Shown one piece after another: positions 53,866 to 63,281 of a stretch of 64,000 nt of DNA. The position numbers and the translations under genes were made by a program. Each line of letters starts with the position of its first letter. Positions within the stretch are counted from its first letter, which is position 1. The stretch lies in the NCBI RefSeq assembly GCF_040537815.1, contig NZ_JBEWSZ010000003.1, positions 283,654 through 347,653 on the forward strand, given 5' to 3'. Source of the stretch: Mesorhizobium shangrilense. GTDB taxonomy: Bacteria > Pseudomonadota > Alphaproteobacteria > Rhizobiales > Rhizobiaceae. The notes under the pieces were generated by a model. That model saw nothing but the letters and a program-made list of their open reading frames with translations. It did no database searches and was not told the origin of the DNA.

Positions 53866-55272
53866 CTAGCGGCGGTCCGGCGTGCGCAGGCCGATCCACT
53901 TGTCCTTGACCGCGTTGTAATGCTCTTCAGGCTTGTACTTTGTCACGTTCAGGCCAAGGCGCTCGACCGACAGACACCCGGTCGCCTGTAGGATGGCATA
54001 GCTCGCTACCACCACGTCGTGCTCGGCGCTGGCAAGATCGATCTTGCCGGTGATGAGGTCGTTCTGGGCGTTCAACACGTCGAGCATAGTGCGCTGGCCG
54101 ACATTGCGCTCCTCGATGACGCCGTTCAAGGCAAGCTGCGCGGCTGCGATCGCTTGCCGGTTGGCCGCGACGCTCTGCTGAGCGGCGGTATAAGCGGTCC
54201 ATGCCGCAGTCACGGCTTGGCGCACCTGGTCGCGGCTGACGTCGACCTTGATCCTAGCCTGGCTGAGCGATTCCTTGGACTGGCGCACCAGTGCTGAAGT
54301 GCGGCCACCAGAATAAATGGGGACGGTCAGCGTCGCCCCGATGCTGGCCGAATTGGTTGTGCCTTCCGTTCCCGAGGTGATCACGCCGGGAACGGTGTTG
54401 CGATAAGCGCTCGATACGCCGGCGCTAGCGGAAAGCTGGGGCAGCAGCGCGCCTTCGGCCGATTTCACTAAAAACGCCGCCGCGTCAACCAGAAGCTGGG
54501 TGGCGAGGATGGCCGGATGCTCGGCTGATGTGATCGCGATTGCCGCATCGAGGCTCGACGGCAGCAATTTTGCCACCGGCGCCGCCGGCCTGAGCTTCCC
54601 CGGCTCGTCCCCGACGATCTGGCGATAGGTTGCCGCACTTGCCAGCGCCCGCGCGCGGGCGGCACTCAACTTCGCCACTGCGTTGGCGCGCTGGGCATCG
54701 GCCTGCGCGACGTCGGTGCGCGTGCCTTCCCCAACCTCGAAGCGCGAACGCGCAGCGTGCGCCTGTTCGGTCAGGAACTGCAGGTTCTGCTCCGTCAGCA
54801 CGGCTACTTGCCGGTCGCGAATTACGTTCATATAGGCCTGAGCCGCGTTGAACAGGGTGTCTTGTTCGGCGTTGCGTAAGCTCTCGACCGAAGCGCCGAC
54901 CTGCGCTTCGGCAGCCGCGACATTGTTCCTGGTCTGAAAACCGTCGAACAGGGTCTGATCGATTTCGACGCCGAAGTTGCCTTTGGTTAGGCGCACGCTC
55001 CGGTTCGAGCCGTTAAGGTGGCTGCTGGAATACTCGATGTCTGCGGAGCCGTTGAAGGTCGGACGCCAGCCCGACTTGGCGATGGCCACGCCCTCGTGCG
55101 TGACGCGTGTGCCGGCGCGGGTCGAATTCAGCGAAGAATTGTTCTGATAGGCCTTAGATAGGGTTCCGAAGATAGTCTCTGCCAACGCCGTTAACGGCGA
55201 TAGCACGGTAGCAGAGCAAAAAATAATGGCAAAAATGCTGTTGCGTACAGTCGGCACAAACATATCCCTCAT
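53866..55272 (-). CDS. TolC-family outer membrane channel behind a nod box
   Basis: 468 residues with a Sec signal peptide (NSIFAIIFCSATVLSPLTAL, cleaved before AETIFG) and no lipobox. Two TolC repeats: SLSKAYQNNSSL-type start, SVRLTKGNFGVEIDQTLFDG with AEAQVGASVESLRNAEQDTL, and in the second half IGATLTVPIYSGGRTSALVR with QRTMLDVLNAQNDLITGKID. The C-terminus VTKYKPEEHYNAVKDKWIGL is typical of rhizobial TolC. It would form the exit duct of a type I secretion or efflux system; no inner-membrane partner is encoded here. A nod box lies about 140 bases upstream, so it is probably induced by flavonoids. NodT proteins are lipoproteins, which this is not. Confidence 0.88.
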   Translation of the reverse strand: MRDMFVPTVRNSIFAIIFCSATVLSPLTALAETIFGTLSKAYQNNSSLNSTRAGTRVTHEGVAIAKSGWRPTFNGSADIEYSSSHLNGSNRSVRLTKGNFGVEIDQTLFDGFQTRNNVAAAEAQVGASVESLRNAEQDTLFNAAQAYMNVIRDRQVAVLTEQNLQFLTEQAHAARSRFEVGEGTRTDVAQADAQRANAVAKLSAARARALASAATYRQIVGDEPGKLRPAAPVAKLLPSSLDAAIAITSAEHPAILATQLLVDAAAFLVKSAEGALLPQLSASAGVSSAYRNTVPGVITSGTEGTTNSASIGATLTVPIYSGGRTSALVRQSKESLSQARIKVDVSRDQVRQAVTAAWTAYTAAQQSVAANRQAIAAAQLALNGVIEERNVGQRTMLDVLNAQNDLITGKIDLASAEHDVVVASYAILQATGCLSVERLGLNVTKYKPEEHYNAVKDKWIGLRTPDRR

Positions 55273-55409
55273 TTTATTTCGTCATGGCAACTGCGCCGCG
55301 TCGGCGGTCGCGATTAACCAGCCGACGCGACGTCTCGGGGCCCTTTATATTGGGCCCTATGCTTGCGCATAGAGAGAGCCTCGCGAGCGACCTTTTTCAT
55401 TCCGGTCAT

Positions 55410-55457
55410 TCTGCGTAAAATCGATTGTTTTGATGAAAACCCATCTACATGATGGAT
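55410..55457 (-). promoter_or_regulatory. nod box upstream of the TolC-family gene
   Basis: Reverse strand: ATCCAT-CATG-TAGATG, seven bases, ATC-A-AAACAATC-G-ATTTTAC. It contains an exact AAACAATCGATTTTAC core. The spacer after GATG is 7 bases here against 6 in the usual consensus, which may change NodD affinity. It reads towards the TolC-family gene, 138 bases away. Confidence 0.82.
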
Positions 55458-56076
55458 ATCAACGGAACCAACCGCAAGCTGGAGGCATGGCGGTACAGCA
55501 TATCGGCGATCGCAATAAAGTTCGCCATCCGGGAGATCGTCATTCGCCTCCGACAGCGGGACTGGTTCGAGAGTCAAGGTCGCCAAAATCGCCGAGCGCA
55601 GTGCCGCCCGCTGGGCCGATTTTCGCAAGATGCCGCAGATGCCTTCAAGCGGGACGGGACAAAGCACGGCAACGCCGCACCGTTCATGCGCAACGACGAT
55701 ACGCCGCAGGTCTTGCCGACTGGTGTCGCAGTCTTCCCCGGCTGGCAATCGGGCCAATCTTGCCCACAAGGCGCGCAAGGTCGGTATCCCGGTGTGGCGC
55801 ATCGGAGGCGGCTGCGCTTAGCCTTGGCCTTGCACTAAGTGCCGCCGCCAAGAATCTGCGAGCTTCTGCTGGCGATCAGCCAGGTGCGGGACGCTTGGGC
55901 GTAAGTTCACGCTTGCTGCCCCTTCGTGAGCCCAATTCACCATCATGGTCGCCTCCGTGCGGGATGTTTTCGCCATCGAAGGACAAAGCCGCCGATGATG
56001 CAGCCTGTAGACGTTTACAGCGATCGCGGAAGGATCAGGATCTCGCCTGACCGGAGGCAGCCAGCCGTGCAACGGC
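55458..56076. other. Gap between the nod box and the luxR remnant
   Basis: No supported gene. Forward and reverse ORFs here overlap completely and have no family signatures. Confidence 0.4.
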
Positions 56077-56749
56077 CTAGTTGATCGTTCGCACGCCGAG
56101 CTTTGCTTTGGCGTTTTCCAGATGAAAGGTCAGGTGCGCTTTGAGACGCCGAGGATCTGACTGACGTCCCAAGGCGACTTGCCGCGCGCCGTCCATTTCA
56201 GGCATTCGAACTCTCGCGGGGTCAGCGTTACGCCATCGACCACGCGATCGTTGGCGAGCCTGCGCCGCACATGGGTATGAAAGTTGATCGCCACCAGCTG
56301 CAATGCTTTTTCGTAACATGCGAGTGACCGCAAAGACGCGGACGGGACTCGTCGGAAGCAAAGGTCAGCGCAGCAAACCGGCCGCTATGATCATGCATTG
56401 ACATCGTCAATCCGCCGCGGATGCCAAACTGAGCTGCACTCTCCAGAATTTGTTGCTGTGACGTCGACAGACACTGCCGAGCGCGATCCACGCCCCAATC
56501 CAAAGTACCCCAGCCTTGCAGCCCGCGCAGGAACACCGGATCAAGGCTGTGGTACCGCTGCTGCAGATAACGTGATGTCCAGCGCGAAGGGTAGTTTGAG
56601 ATCAAGCGCGGCGCATCGCCGGGGACCGACGGGTAAATAAAATAGGCGAAGAGCGGAAAGTCGAAGCCGGCTGCGGCGGATGCCATTGGCTCACAGAGAT
56701 CGCCGGCATCAACGCTTGCATAGAGTTGCTCGACGAAGTTTTCGCACAC
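56077..56749 (-). pseudogene. LuxR-type quorum-sensing regulator with two frame breaks
   Basis: From ATG 56749 comes an autoinducer-binding domain with the conserved W-x3-Y-x8-DP pattern (RWTSRYLQQRYHSLDPVFLR) and the second Trp (LDWGVDR). Near 56340 the frame shifts, and the second part reads LACYEKALQLVAINFHTHVR followed by TLTPREFECLKWTARGKSPW. Near 56135 a missing base shifts the end of the helix-turn-helix (SQILGVSKRT then TFHLENAKAKLGVR). All LuxR parts are present in order. As it stands no full protein can be made without two frameshift events. Confidence 0.8.
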
Positions 56750-56916
56750 GCGATGCTTCTGCGCTTTGCCTAAACTCCGTGAATATTGGTCGATGCCAGA
56801 CGGAGACCTTGGTTAAATGATCGGGCATTTATGCAACAAGTGCGATTTTGGCGCCTTCATCGCCGCCATTGCCTCCTACTTCTGCTTGCGGAACGTGGCT
56901 CAACGCCGGGGCCTCG

Positions 56917-57780
56917 TTAATACGTTGAACCAATCGGTGATATTCTGACGTTGTCGATGAGCCGTGTGTCGCCGAGCCAAGCCGCGACAAGCAAGCGTGC
57001 CGGTCGGTGAACGCTTGTCATCGGTTGCAGATCTGCCTCGCCGCGAAGCTCCAGGTATTCGATGTCGCGATAGCCTGCAGCCAGAATTGCCGCGAGCGCT
57101 TCGGCAAGCGTTGGCAGGACGGGAGAGCCGCGCGCAAGCCGCTCAGCCGTCTCGATCAGGACCGATGCGAGTTTTGGGGCAACGGCGCGCTCGGCTGGCG
57201 AGAGCCGGGCATTGCGCGACGATAGTGCAAGACCATCGACTTCGCGGACTGTCGGACAAGGGACCACGGTGATCGAAATATCCAGATCCTGGACCATACG
57301 CCTGACAAGCTGAAGCTGCTGGAAATCCTTTTCGCCGAAAAAGACGAAATCAGCGCCGGTTTGCAAGAAGAGCTTGGCAACGACGGTCGCCACGCCATCG
57401 AAATGGCCCGGCCGAAACGCGCCGCACAGGCCCTCGCCCATAGCGGCCACCGAAACGGTCGTGGCGAAGCCCGCAGGGTACATCTCCTCTGCATCCGGCA
57501 CATAGAGCAGGTGTGCGCCCAGCGGCACGAGCTTTGCCGCGTCTTGGTTTTCCGTCCGGGGATAGGCGGCAAGGTCGGCGGCATTGTTGAACTGCTTGGG
57601 GTTGACGAACAGGGTCACGATGACCCGGTCAGCCTTCTGAAGCGCTGCACGCACGAGGCTCAGATGTCCTTCATGCAAGGCCCCCATGGTCGGTACAACT
57701 GCGACACTTGCGCCCGAGCGGCGCCATCCTGCAACAACAGTGCGAAGCTCGGCAACGGTTCGAACGATCGGCACGCTCAT
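56917..57780 (-). CDS. panC: Pantothenate synthetase PanC
   Basis: 287 residues. ATP/pantoate motifs: [20 protein letters not shown] (HxGH), FVNPKQFN, then [20 protein letters not shown] and a basic loop [17 protein letters not shown] (the KMSKS-like SSRN). It joins pantoate and beta-alanine to form pantothenate, the coenzyme A precursor. The start overlaps the panB stop (ATGA). Intact. Confidence 0.95.
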   Translation of the reverse strand: MSVPIVRTVAELRTVVAGWRRSGASVAVVPTMGALHEGHLSLVRAALQKADRVIVTLFVNPKQFNNAADLAAYPRTENQDAAKLVPLGAHLLYVPDAEEMYPAGFATTVSVAAMGEGLCGAFRPGHFDGVATVVAKLFLQTGADFVFFGEKDFQQLQLVRRMVQDLDISITVVPCPTVREVDGLALSSRNARLSPAERAVAPKLASVLIETAERLARGSPVLPTLAEALAAILAAGYRDIEYLELRGEADLQPMTSVHRPARLLVAAWLGDTRLIDNVRISPIGSTY

Positions 57781-58613
57781 GCGACGTCTCCGGCCTTCGA
57801 CGTTGTGGCGTAGACATGTTCGGCCGCCGGAAAACGCCGTTCCCTTACATCGTCGGCGTAAGCGGCAATCGCCGCCTCGGCCTCTGAGCCTAGTTCGGCA
57901 TAGCGCTTGACGAATTTCGGCTGAAAGTCGGTGAACATGCCCAGAATGTCGTCGGCCACCAGAATCTGGCCGTCGCAGGCTGGCGAGGCGCCGATGCCGA
58001 TTGTGGGGATGGCGATCTCTTCAGTGATGCGCCGTGCAAGCGGCTCGGGCACTTTCTCCAGCACCACTGAAAAAGCGCCGGCCTCCGTGACCGCACCGGC
58101 GTCGCGCCTGATCCGCTCCGCATCGTCTCCCCGCCCCTGTACGCGATAGCCGCCGAATGTGTTGACCGCCTGCGGCGTCAGCCCGACATGGGCCATCACC
58201 GGGACGCCGCGGGCCGTCAGGAAGCGAATGGTTGCTGCCATGTTCTCGCCGCCTTCCAGCTTGACGGTGGCGCATCCGGTTTCCGCCATCAGCCGCGCGG
58301 CATTGCGGAAGGCCTGGTCCGGGCTTTCCTCGTAGGAGCCAAACGGAATATCCACGACCATCAGCGCCCGCTCGAGGCCCCGGCGCACGGCTTGGCCGTG
58401 CACGATCATCATGTCGAGTGTGACCCCAAGCGTGGTCGGCAGGCCGTGGAGAACCATGCCGACGCTGTCGCCGACCAGCACTACATCGCAATGGGGATCG
58501 ACCAGCCGGGCAACCGGGGTCGTGTAGGCAGTAAGGCAGACGAGCGGCGTTCCACCCTTTCGCGAATGGATATCCGGCGGGGTGATCGCCTTGGTGTTAG
58601 CAACCGCACTCAA
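57777..58613 (-). CDS. panB: Ketopantoate hydroxymethyltransferase PanB (TTG start)
   Basis: 278 residues from TTG 58613, which has a good AAGGAG site 6 bases before; the ATG further upstream lacks one. Family motifs: [46 protein letters not shown] and [20 protein letters not shown] with the catalytic Glu in [12 protein letters not shown]. It makes ketopantoate from 2-oxoisovalerate. First gene of panBC. Confidence 0.93.
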   Translation of the reverse strand: MSAVANTKAITPPDIHSRKGGTPLVCLTAYTTPVARLVDPHCDVVLVGDSVGMVLHGLPTTLGVTLDMMIVHGQAVRRGLERALMVVDIPFGSYEESPDQAFRNAARLMAETGCATVKLEGGENMAATIRFLTARGVPVMAHVGLTPQAVNTFGGYRVQGRGDDAERIRRDAGAVTEAGAFSVVLEKVPEPLARRITEEIAIPTIGIGASPACDGQILVADDILGMFTDFQPKFVKRYAELGSEAEAAIAAYADDVRERRFPAAEHVYATTSKAGDVA

Positions 58614-58734
58614 TGAGGGCTCCTTCCCTTGCGTTACCAACCGCGAGTGTCGCCTTTGGCACATTTTTGTGCAGGTGCGAAGAGCTAAAATCGCGACGGT
58701 GCGTGATGTTGACGCGTCGACAGTTATCGTAGAA

Positions 58735-58752
58735 AACCGAATTAAATCGGTT
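58735..58752. promoter_or_regulatory. Inverted repeat upstream of nadQ
   Basis: AACCGA, ATTAAA, TCGGTT: a perfect 6-bp inverted repeat with a 6-base spacer, ending 11 bases before the nadQ frame. It lies between panB and nadQ. It may be an operator; which regulator is unknown. Confidence 0.4.
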
Positions 58753-58763
58753 CAGCTGCTTTC

Positions 58764-59759
58764 ATGGCCGGGCTCGGCCAAACCAGTTCAGAGATCATGG
58801 ACCATCAGGCGAAGGGAAGCAGGAAAGGCAGAGCTGCAGGCAAGGCCAACGCGGTCGAGGCGGACTTGATCGCCGTTGTCATCGCCGTGAATAACAGTGA
58901 CCCGTGCGTTCTCACCATCGCGCAGGCAAGCGCACTGCCCTCGGGTCCGTTCGAGCAGGCTCACCGTTCGCTGCAATCGGGCCTTAGGGGATGGGTGGAA
59001 CAACAGACCGGCCAGCCGCTCGGCTATATCGAACAGCTCTACACCTTCGCCGATCGCGATCGGATCGGCGCTGAGGAGCGCGTAATCTCGATTAGCTATC
59101 TCGCGCTCACGCGGGACGAAGATGCAGGTGCCTCGGCCAGGTGCTGCTGGGCGAGCTGGTACGACTATTTTCCGTGGGAGGATCACCGCTCCGGCACGCC
59201 GACGGTAGTGCTAGACCATCTGCGGCCGCGCCTGAGGGAATGGGCGGATGACGCTGACGACACCGCCACACGGCTCGATCGCCGGCGGCGCGCGGCTGTC
59301 GCTTTCGGCTTCGACGACCGATCATGGAACGAAGAGCTCGTACTGCAGCGTTATGAGCTTCTCTACGAGGCAGCACTGGTGGAGGAAGCGATACGCGGCG
59401 GATCTTCAGCCGAGCCTACTCCGGTGCGGGGCAAATCCATGATCGCCGATCACCGCCGCATCCTGGCAACGGCTATTGCGCGGCTGCGCTCCAAGATCAA
59501 ATACCGGCCGGTCGTGTTCGAGCTGATGCCGCCGCTCTTCACACTTCTGCAGCTGCAGCGAACCGTGGAAGCGCTCTCCGGTAGGGTCATCAACAAGCCG
59601 AACTTTCGCCGGCTCATAGAGCAGCAGGAGCTGGTTGAAAAAACCGGAGAGACGACCGCCGAAACCGGGGGCCGGCCGGCGCAGCTCTATCGCTTCCGCC
59701 ACACCATTCTCGACGAGAGACCTGTGGCCGGGACAAAATTGCCGCTCGCGCGCGCTTGA
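58764..59759 (+). CDS. nadQ: NAD-biosynthesis regulator NadQ (Nudix-related, NrtR-like)
   Basis: 331 residues. N-terminal Nudix-like domain (LIAVVIAVNNSDPCVLTIAQ, LYTFADRDR, ISISYLALTRDED) and a C-terminal winged-helix part (RPVVFELMPPLFTLLQLQRT, VINKPNFRRLIEQQELVEKT, GRPAQLYRFRHTIL). This is the COG4111-type repressor that controls nadABC in alphaproteobacteria. It is directly upstream of nadA with a palindromic site between. ATG 58797 (MDHQAKGSRKG) is an alternative start that removes 11 poorly conserved residues. It probably senses an NAD-related metabolite (inference from family). Confidence 0.85.
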   Translation: MAGLGQTSSEIMDHQAKGSRKGRAAGKANAVEADLIAVVIAVNNSDPCVLTIAQASALPSGPFEQAHRSLQSGLRGWVEQQTGQPLGYIEQLYTFADRDRIGAEERVISISYLALTRDEDAGASARCCWASWYDYFPWEDHRSGTPTVVLDHLRPRLREWADDADDTATRLDRRRRAAVAFGFDDRSWNEELVLQRYELLYEAALVEEAIRGGSSAEPTPVRGKSMIADHRRILATAIARLRSKIKYRPVVFELMPPLFTLLQLQRTVEALSGRVINKPNFRRLIEQQELVEKTGETTAETGGRPAQLYRFRHTILDERPVAGTKLPLARA

Positions 59760-59765
59760 CATCGC

Positions 59766-59812
59766 TTATAGTCACAACGAATATATAGGTCTTATAATCA
59801 TGTAGACTATAA
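59766..59812 (+). promoter_or_regulatory. Candidate NadQ operator before nadA
   Basis: TTATAATC-ATGTA-GACTATAA at 59792-59812 is an imperfect palindrome. A further half-site TTATAGTC at 59766-59773 is the exact reverse complement of GACTATAA. The region ends 11 bases before the nadA ATG and overlaps the likely promoter, as expected of a repressor site. Confidence 0.6.
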
Positions 59813-59823
59813 CTGGAGGCTCG

Positions 59824-60798
59824 ATGAGCGCCATCCTGCCTTTGGGTGCGTCCCTGTACGACCGCGTTCGGCGCGTTATCCCCCCGATCGAATGGCCGAG
59901 CTTTTTGCATGACATCGAGGCAATTCTGGCGCTGAAGCGGGAGCGCAACGCCGTCATCCTGGCGCACAACTACCAAACGCCGGAGATCTTCCACTGTGTC
60001 GCCGACATCGTCGGCGACAGCCTCGCGCTTGCGCGCAGGGCGATGTCGACCGAAGCGGATGTCATTGTGCTCGCCGGCGTGCATTTCATGGCCGAGACGG
60101 CGAAGCTGCTCAATCCGCAAAAGACGGTGCTCATCCCCGATCTTGCGGCTGGCTGTTCTCTGGCGGACTCCATTACCGTAGAGGACGTGCGCCTGATGCG
60201 TCAGCGCATTCCGAATGTGCCGATCGTCACCTATGTTAACACTTCTGCCGCCGTGAAGGCTGAGTCCGATATCTGCTGCACCTCCGGCAATGCGCGGGCA
60301 GTGGTGGAATCGCTCGGCGTGCCGCGTGTCATCATGCTTCCCGACGAATACCTAGCCAAGAACGTCGCCGCCGAGACGGATGTCGAGATACTGGCCTGGA
60401 AGGGCCATTGTGAGGTGCATGAGCGCTTCGCTGCCGCAGACGTTCGCGAATTGCGTCAAGCTCATCCCGGCCTCGTGGTGCTTGCTCACCCCGAGTGCCC
60501 GCCTGAAGTGGTGGCCGAGGCCGACTTTTCCGGTTCGACCGCCGCTATGTCCGACTATGTCGAACGGCAAAAGCCGCCACGCGTCGTGCTGCTGACGGAG
60601 TGTTCGATGAGCGACAATGTCGCGGTCAAGCACCCCGAAGTCGAGTTCATCCGCCCCTGCAATTTGTGCCCGCACATGAAGCGGATAACGCTCGCCAATA
60701 TCCGCGCAGCGCTCGAAGAGAACCGCCATGTTGTAACCATCGAGCCCGAGATCGCTCAGCGCGCGCGGCTGGCGGTCGAGCGGATGCTCGCTGTATGA
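59824..60798 (+). CDS. nadA: Quinolinate synthase NadA
   Basis: 324 residues. 4Fe-4S ligands and substrate motifs: [53 protein letters not shown] and [18 protein letters not shown]. NadA condenses iminoaspartate with dihydroxyacetone phosphate to quinolinate. GGAGG precedes the ATG. The stop overlaps the nadB start. Confidence 0.96.
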   Translation: MSAILPLGASLYDRVRRVIPPIEWPSFLHDIEAILALKRERNAVILAHNYQTPEIFHCVADIVGDSLALARRAMSTEADVIVLAGVHFMAETAKLLNPQKTVLIPDLAAGCSLADSITVEDVRLMRQRIPNVPIVTYVNTSAAVKAESDICCTSGNARAVVESLGVPRVIMLPDEYLAKNVAAETDVEILAWKGHCEVHERFAAADVRELRQAHPGLVVLAHPECPPEVVAEADFSGSTAAMSDYVERQKPPRVVLLTECSMSDNVAVKHPEVEFIRPCNLCPHMKRITLANIRAALEENRHVVTIEPEIAQRARLAVERMLAV

Positions 60799-62336
60799 GC
60801 GCCGATGTCCGCAGCTTCTTCGGGCGGCCCATTATCATCGGCGGCGGCATTGCCGGGCTGATGACTGCGCTTCATCTGGCGCCCGAGCCGGTGCTTCTTC
60901 TGTCCAGGACGCTACTCGGAACTGACACATCGAGCACCTGGGCACAGGGCGGTCTGGCCGCAGGCCTCGGTGATGACGATGATCCGGCGCTGCATCTTGC
61001 CGACACAATTGCGGCCGGGGCCGGGCTCTGCGACAAGAATATGGCAAGCCGCATCCTCCAGGACGCGCCCAGTGCGATCGAGGGGCTTGCCGGCTTTGCG
61101 GTCCCCTTCGACCGTACGATCAAAGGGTCGCTGCGACTTGGATTGGAGGCCGCGCACAGCCGACGTCGCATCGTTCATGCGCATGGTGACGGCACGGGGC
61201 GTGAGATCATGCGTGCCCTGATTACGGCCGTGCGTTCCACCCCGTCGATTGTTGTCGTTGAGGGTGTGGAAGCGCGCCGGCTGGCGGTGAAGGACAATGC
61301 CATCCGGGGCGTCTGGGCGAGCTGTTCGCTAGGATCCGTCTTCTTCGGCTCAAGGCGCGTTGTCCTCGCCACCGGCGGGATCGGCGGGTTGTTTGTCGAC
61401 ACCACCAATCCCTCGGGCAGTTGCGGACAGGGCCTGGCGCTTGCCGCCCGCGCTGGAGCTGTGCTTTCCGACCTCGAGTTCATTCAGTTCCATCCGACCG
61501 CGCTTGACGGGCCGGAGCGGCCGATGACGCTGATCAGCGAGGCTGTCCGCGGCGAAGGTGCTGCCCTGATCGACGAGACCGGCCGGCCCTTTCTCCAGGG
61601 CGTACAAGGGGCGGAACTTGCGCCCCGCGATGTCCTGGCGCGCGCCGTGTGGAACCATCTTGCCAACGGCCACCGTGTTTTCCTCGACGCGCGAAAGCGG
61701 CCCGGCCCGGAATTCGCACGACAATTTCCCACAATTGCATCTGCCTGCTGTGGAGCCGGCATTAACCCCGCGCGCGATCTCATTCCCGTTCGCCCCGCTC
61801 AACACTACCACATGGGTGGTGTCGCCGTGGACGGATCCGGCCGCACCTCCGTCAAGGGTCTCTGGGCCTGCGGCGAAGTCGCCTCGACCGGACTGCATGG
61901 TGCCAACAGGCTCGCCAGCAATTCCTTGACCGAGGCCGTCGTGTGCGCGCGCTGGGTTGCCGACAGCGTCGCCGGGACCCCTGCCCGCAGAACTAAGCCT
62001 GCGTTCGGGAGCGATTACCCATCGCCCGATCCGGCAACCGTGCGTCCTTTCCTGTCGCGCGCACTCGGCATCGTGCGGGATGGTGACGGCTTGAAAGCAG
62101 CGGCACACGCCTTGCTGCCGCTCGCCGAAAGCAAGGACGCGGCATCGGATCCGGCGGCGGTCGGGCTGATGATCGCGATTGCCGCCTTGTTGCGCGAAGA
62201 AAGCCGCGGCGCTCATTACCGGACAGACTTTCCTCATCATGCGACTGTTGCCCGACGCTCCGAAATCACCCTCGAAGCTGCCTTGGCGGTAGCGCGGGAA
62301 TTGGCACACTCGTCAGTGCTGGAAAGCGTCCCATGA
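60795..62336 (+). CDS. nadB: L-aspartate oxidase NadB
   Basis: 513 residues from ATG 60795, overlapping the nadA stop (ATGA). FAD-binding start [18 protein letters not shown], then [21 protein letters not shown] and [20 protein letters not shown]. The second FAD motif is [20 protein letters not shown]. It oxidises aspartate to iminoaspartate, the NadA substrate. Complete. Confidence 0.95.
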   Translation: MSADVRSFFGRPIIIGGGIAGLMTALHLAPEPVLLLSRTLLGTDTSSTWAQGGLAAGLGDDDDPALHLADTIAAGAGLCDKNMASRILQDAPSAIEGLAGFAVPFDRTIKGSLRLGLEAAHSRRRIVHAHGDGTGREIMRALITAVRSTPSIVVVEGVEARRLAVKDNAIRGVWASCSLGSVFFGSRRVVLATGGIGGLFVDTTNPSGSCGQGLALAARAGAVLSDLEFIQFHPTALDGPERPMTLISEAVRGEGAALIDETGRPFLQGVQGAELAPRDVLARAVWNHLANGHRVFLDARKRPGPEFARQFPTIASACCGAGINPARDLIPVRPAQHYHMGGVAVDGSGRTSVKGLWACGEVASTGLHGANRLASNSLTEAVVCARWVADSVAGTPARRTKPAFGSDYPSPDPATVRPFLSRALGIVRDGDGLKAAAHALLPLAESKDAASDPAAVGLMIAIAALLREESRGAHYRTDFPHHATVARRSEITLEAALAVARELAHSSVLESVP

Positions 62337-63190
62337 TGAACCTCTCGCCTCTTCCAGCAATCATGCTCGAGCCTCTGGTGCGGGCAGCACTTCTCGAAGA
62401 CCTCGGCCGGGCCGGTGACGTCACTACCGATGCCATTGTAACACCCTACCACTATGCGACGACCGCGCTGGCGGCGCGCCAGACTGGAACTGTCGCCGGG
62501 CTTGATCTGGCCATGCTCGCCTTCTGGCTGATCGATGAGACTGTCGAGATGACGGTGGAGCGAGCAGACGGCAGCGAGGTAGTGCAGGGACAGACCATTG
62601 CATCGGTGAGCGGTCCGGCCCGGGCCATTCTCACCGCGGAACGGACGGCGCTCAATTTTCTCTGTCATCTGAGCGGCATCGCTACCGCGACGGCATCGAT
62701 CGTCAATGCGATCCGTGAGTACAAGGCGAAGGTCGTCTGCACTCGCAAGACGACACCCGGCTTGCGGGCAGTCGAAAAGTACGCCGTGCGCGCTGGTGGC
62801 GGCTCCAATCACCGTTTCGGCCTCGACGACGCCATCCTGATCAAGGACAACCACATCGCCATCGCCGGCGGGATCCGCCCGGCCATCAAGCTCGCGCGAG
62901 CAAGCGTAGGTCATCTCGTCAAAATCGAAGTCGAGGTCGATACGCTGACCCAACTGGACGAGGCCCTGACGCTCGCCCCCGACGCCATCCTGCTCGACAA
63001 CATGTCTGTTGTCCAATTGCGAGAGGCGGTGGCCATGGTTGCCGGTCGGGCGATCACCGAAGCATCGGGCCAGATTACGCTCGATATGGTTGCGCAGATT
63101 GCTGCGACGGGCGTCGATCTGATCTCCATCGGCTGGCTGACCCATAGCGCGCCGATCCTGGATATCGGACTTGATTATCGGGTCTCATGA
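62333..63190 (+). CDS. nadC: Nicotinate-nucleotide pyrophosphorylase NadC
   Basis: 285 residues, ATG 62333 overlapping the nadB stop. Active-site segments: ALNFLCHLSGIATATASIV, VVCTRKTTPGLRAVEKYAVR, AGGGSNHRFGLDDAILIKDN and EVEVDTLTQ. It converts quinolinate and PRPP to nicotinate mononucleotide. It completes nadABC, followed about 90 bases later by bioB. Confidence 0.96.
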   Translation: MMNLSPLPAIMLEPLVRAALLEDLGRAGDVTTDAIVTPYHYATTALAARQTGTVAGLDLAMLAFWLIDETVEMTVERADGSEVVQGQTIASVSGPARAILTAERTALNFLCHLSGIATATASIVNAIREYKAKVVCTRKTTPGLRAVEKYAVRAGGGSNHRFGLDDAILIKDNHIAIAGGIRPAIKLARASVGHLVKIEVEVDTLTQLDEALTLAPDAILLDNMSVVQLREAVAMVAGRAITEASGQITLDMVAQIAATGVDLISIGWLTHSAPILDIGLDYRVS

Positions 63191-63281
63191 TCGACTGATG
63201 GACGGCAGCGGGCGGATAAATTTTCCGGTCGCCGTCAAGCGGCCAGCAGAGAAGCCGTAAAGGCCAGAACCAAGGAATAGG

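Noticed and set aside
53363..53869. A 168-codon forward ORF.
   Set aside because: It is antisense to the DUF2285 remnant, whose motifs are clear, and shows no family of its own.
55314..55409. A 31-codon ORF (MTGMKKVAREALSMRKHRAQ...) directly after the nod box.
   Set aside because: Its ATG touches the nod box end, while transcripts normally begin about 25 bases further on, so the start would not be in the mRNA. It is probably leader sequence.
63191..63281. BioR operator upstream of bioB.
   Set aside because: No TTATCTATAA-like palindrome is present.
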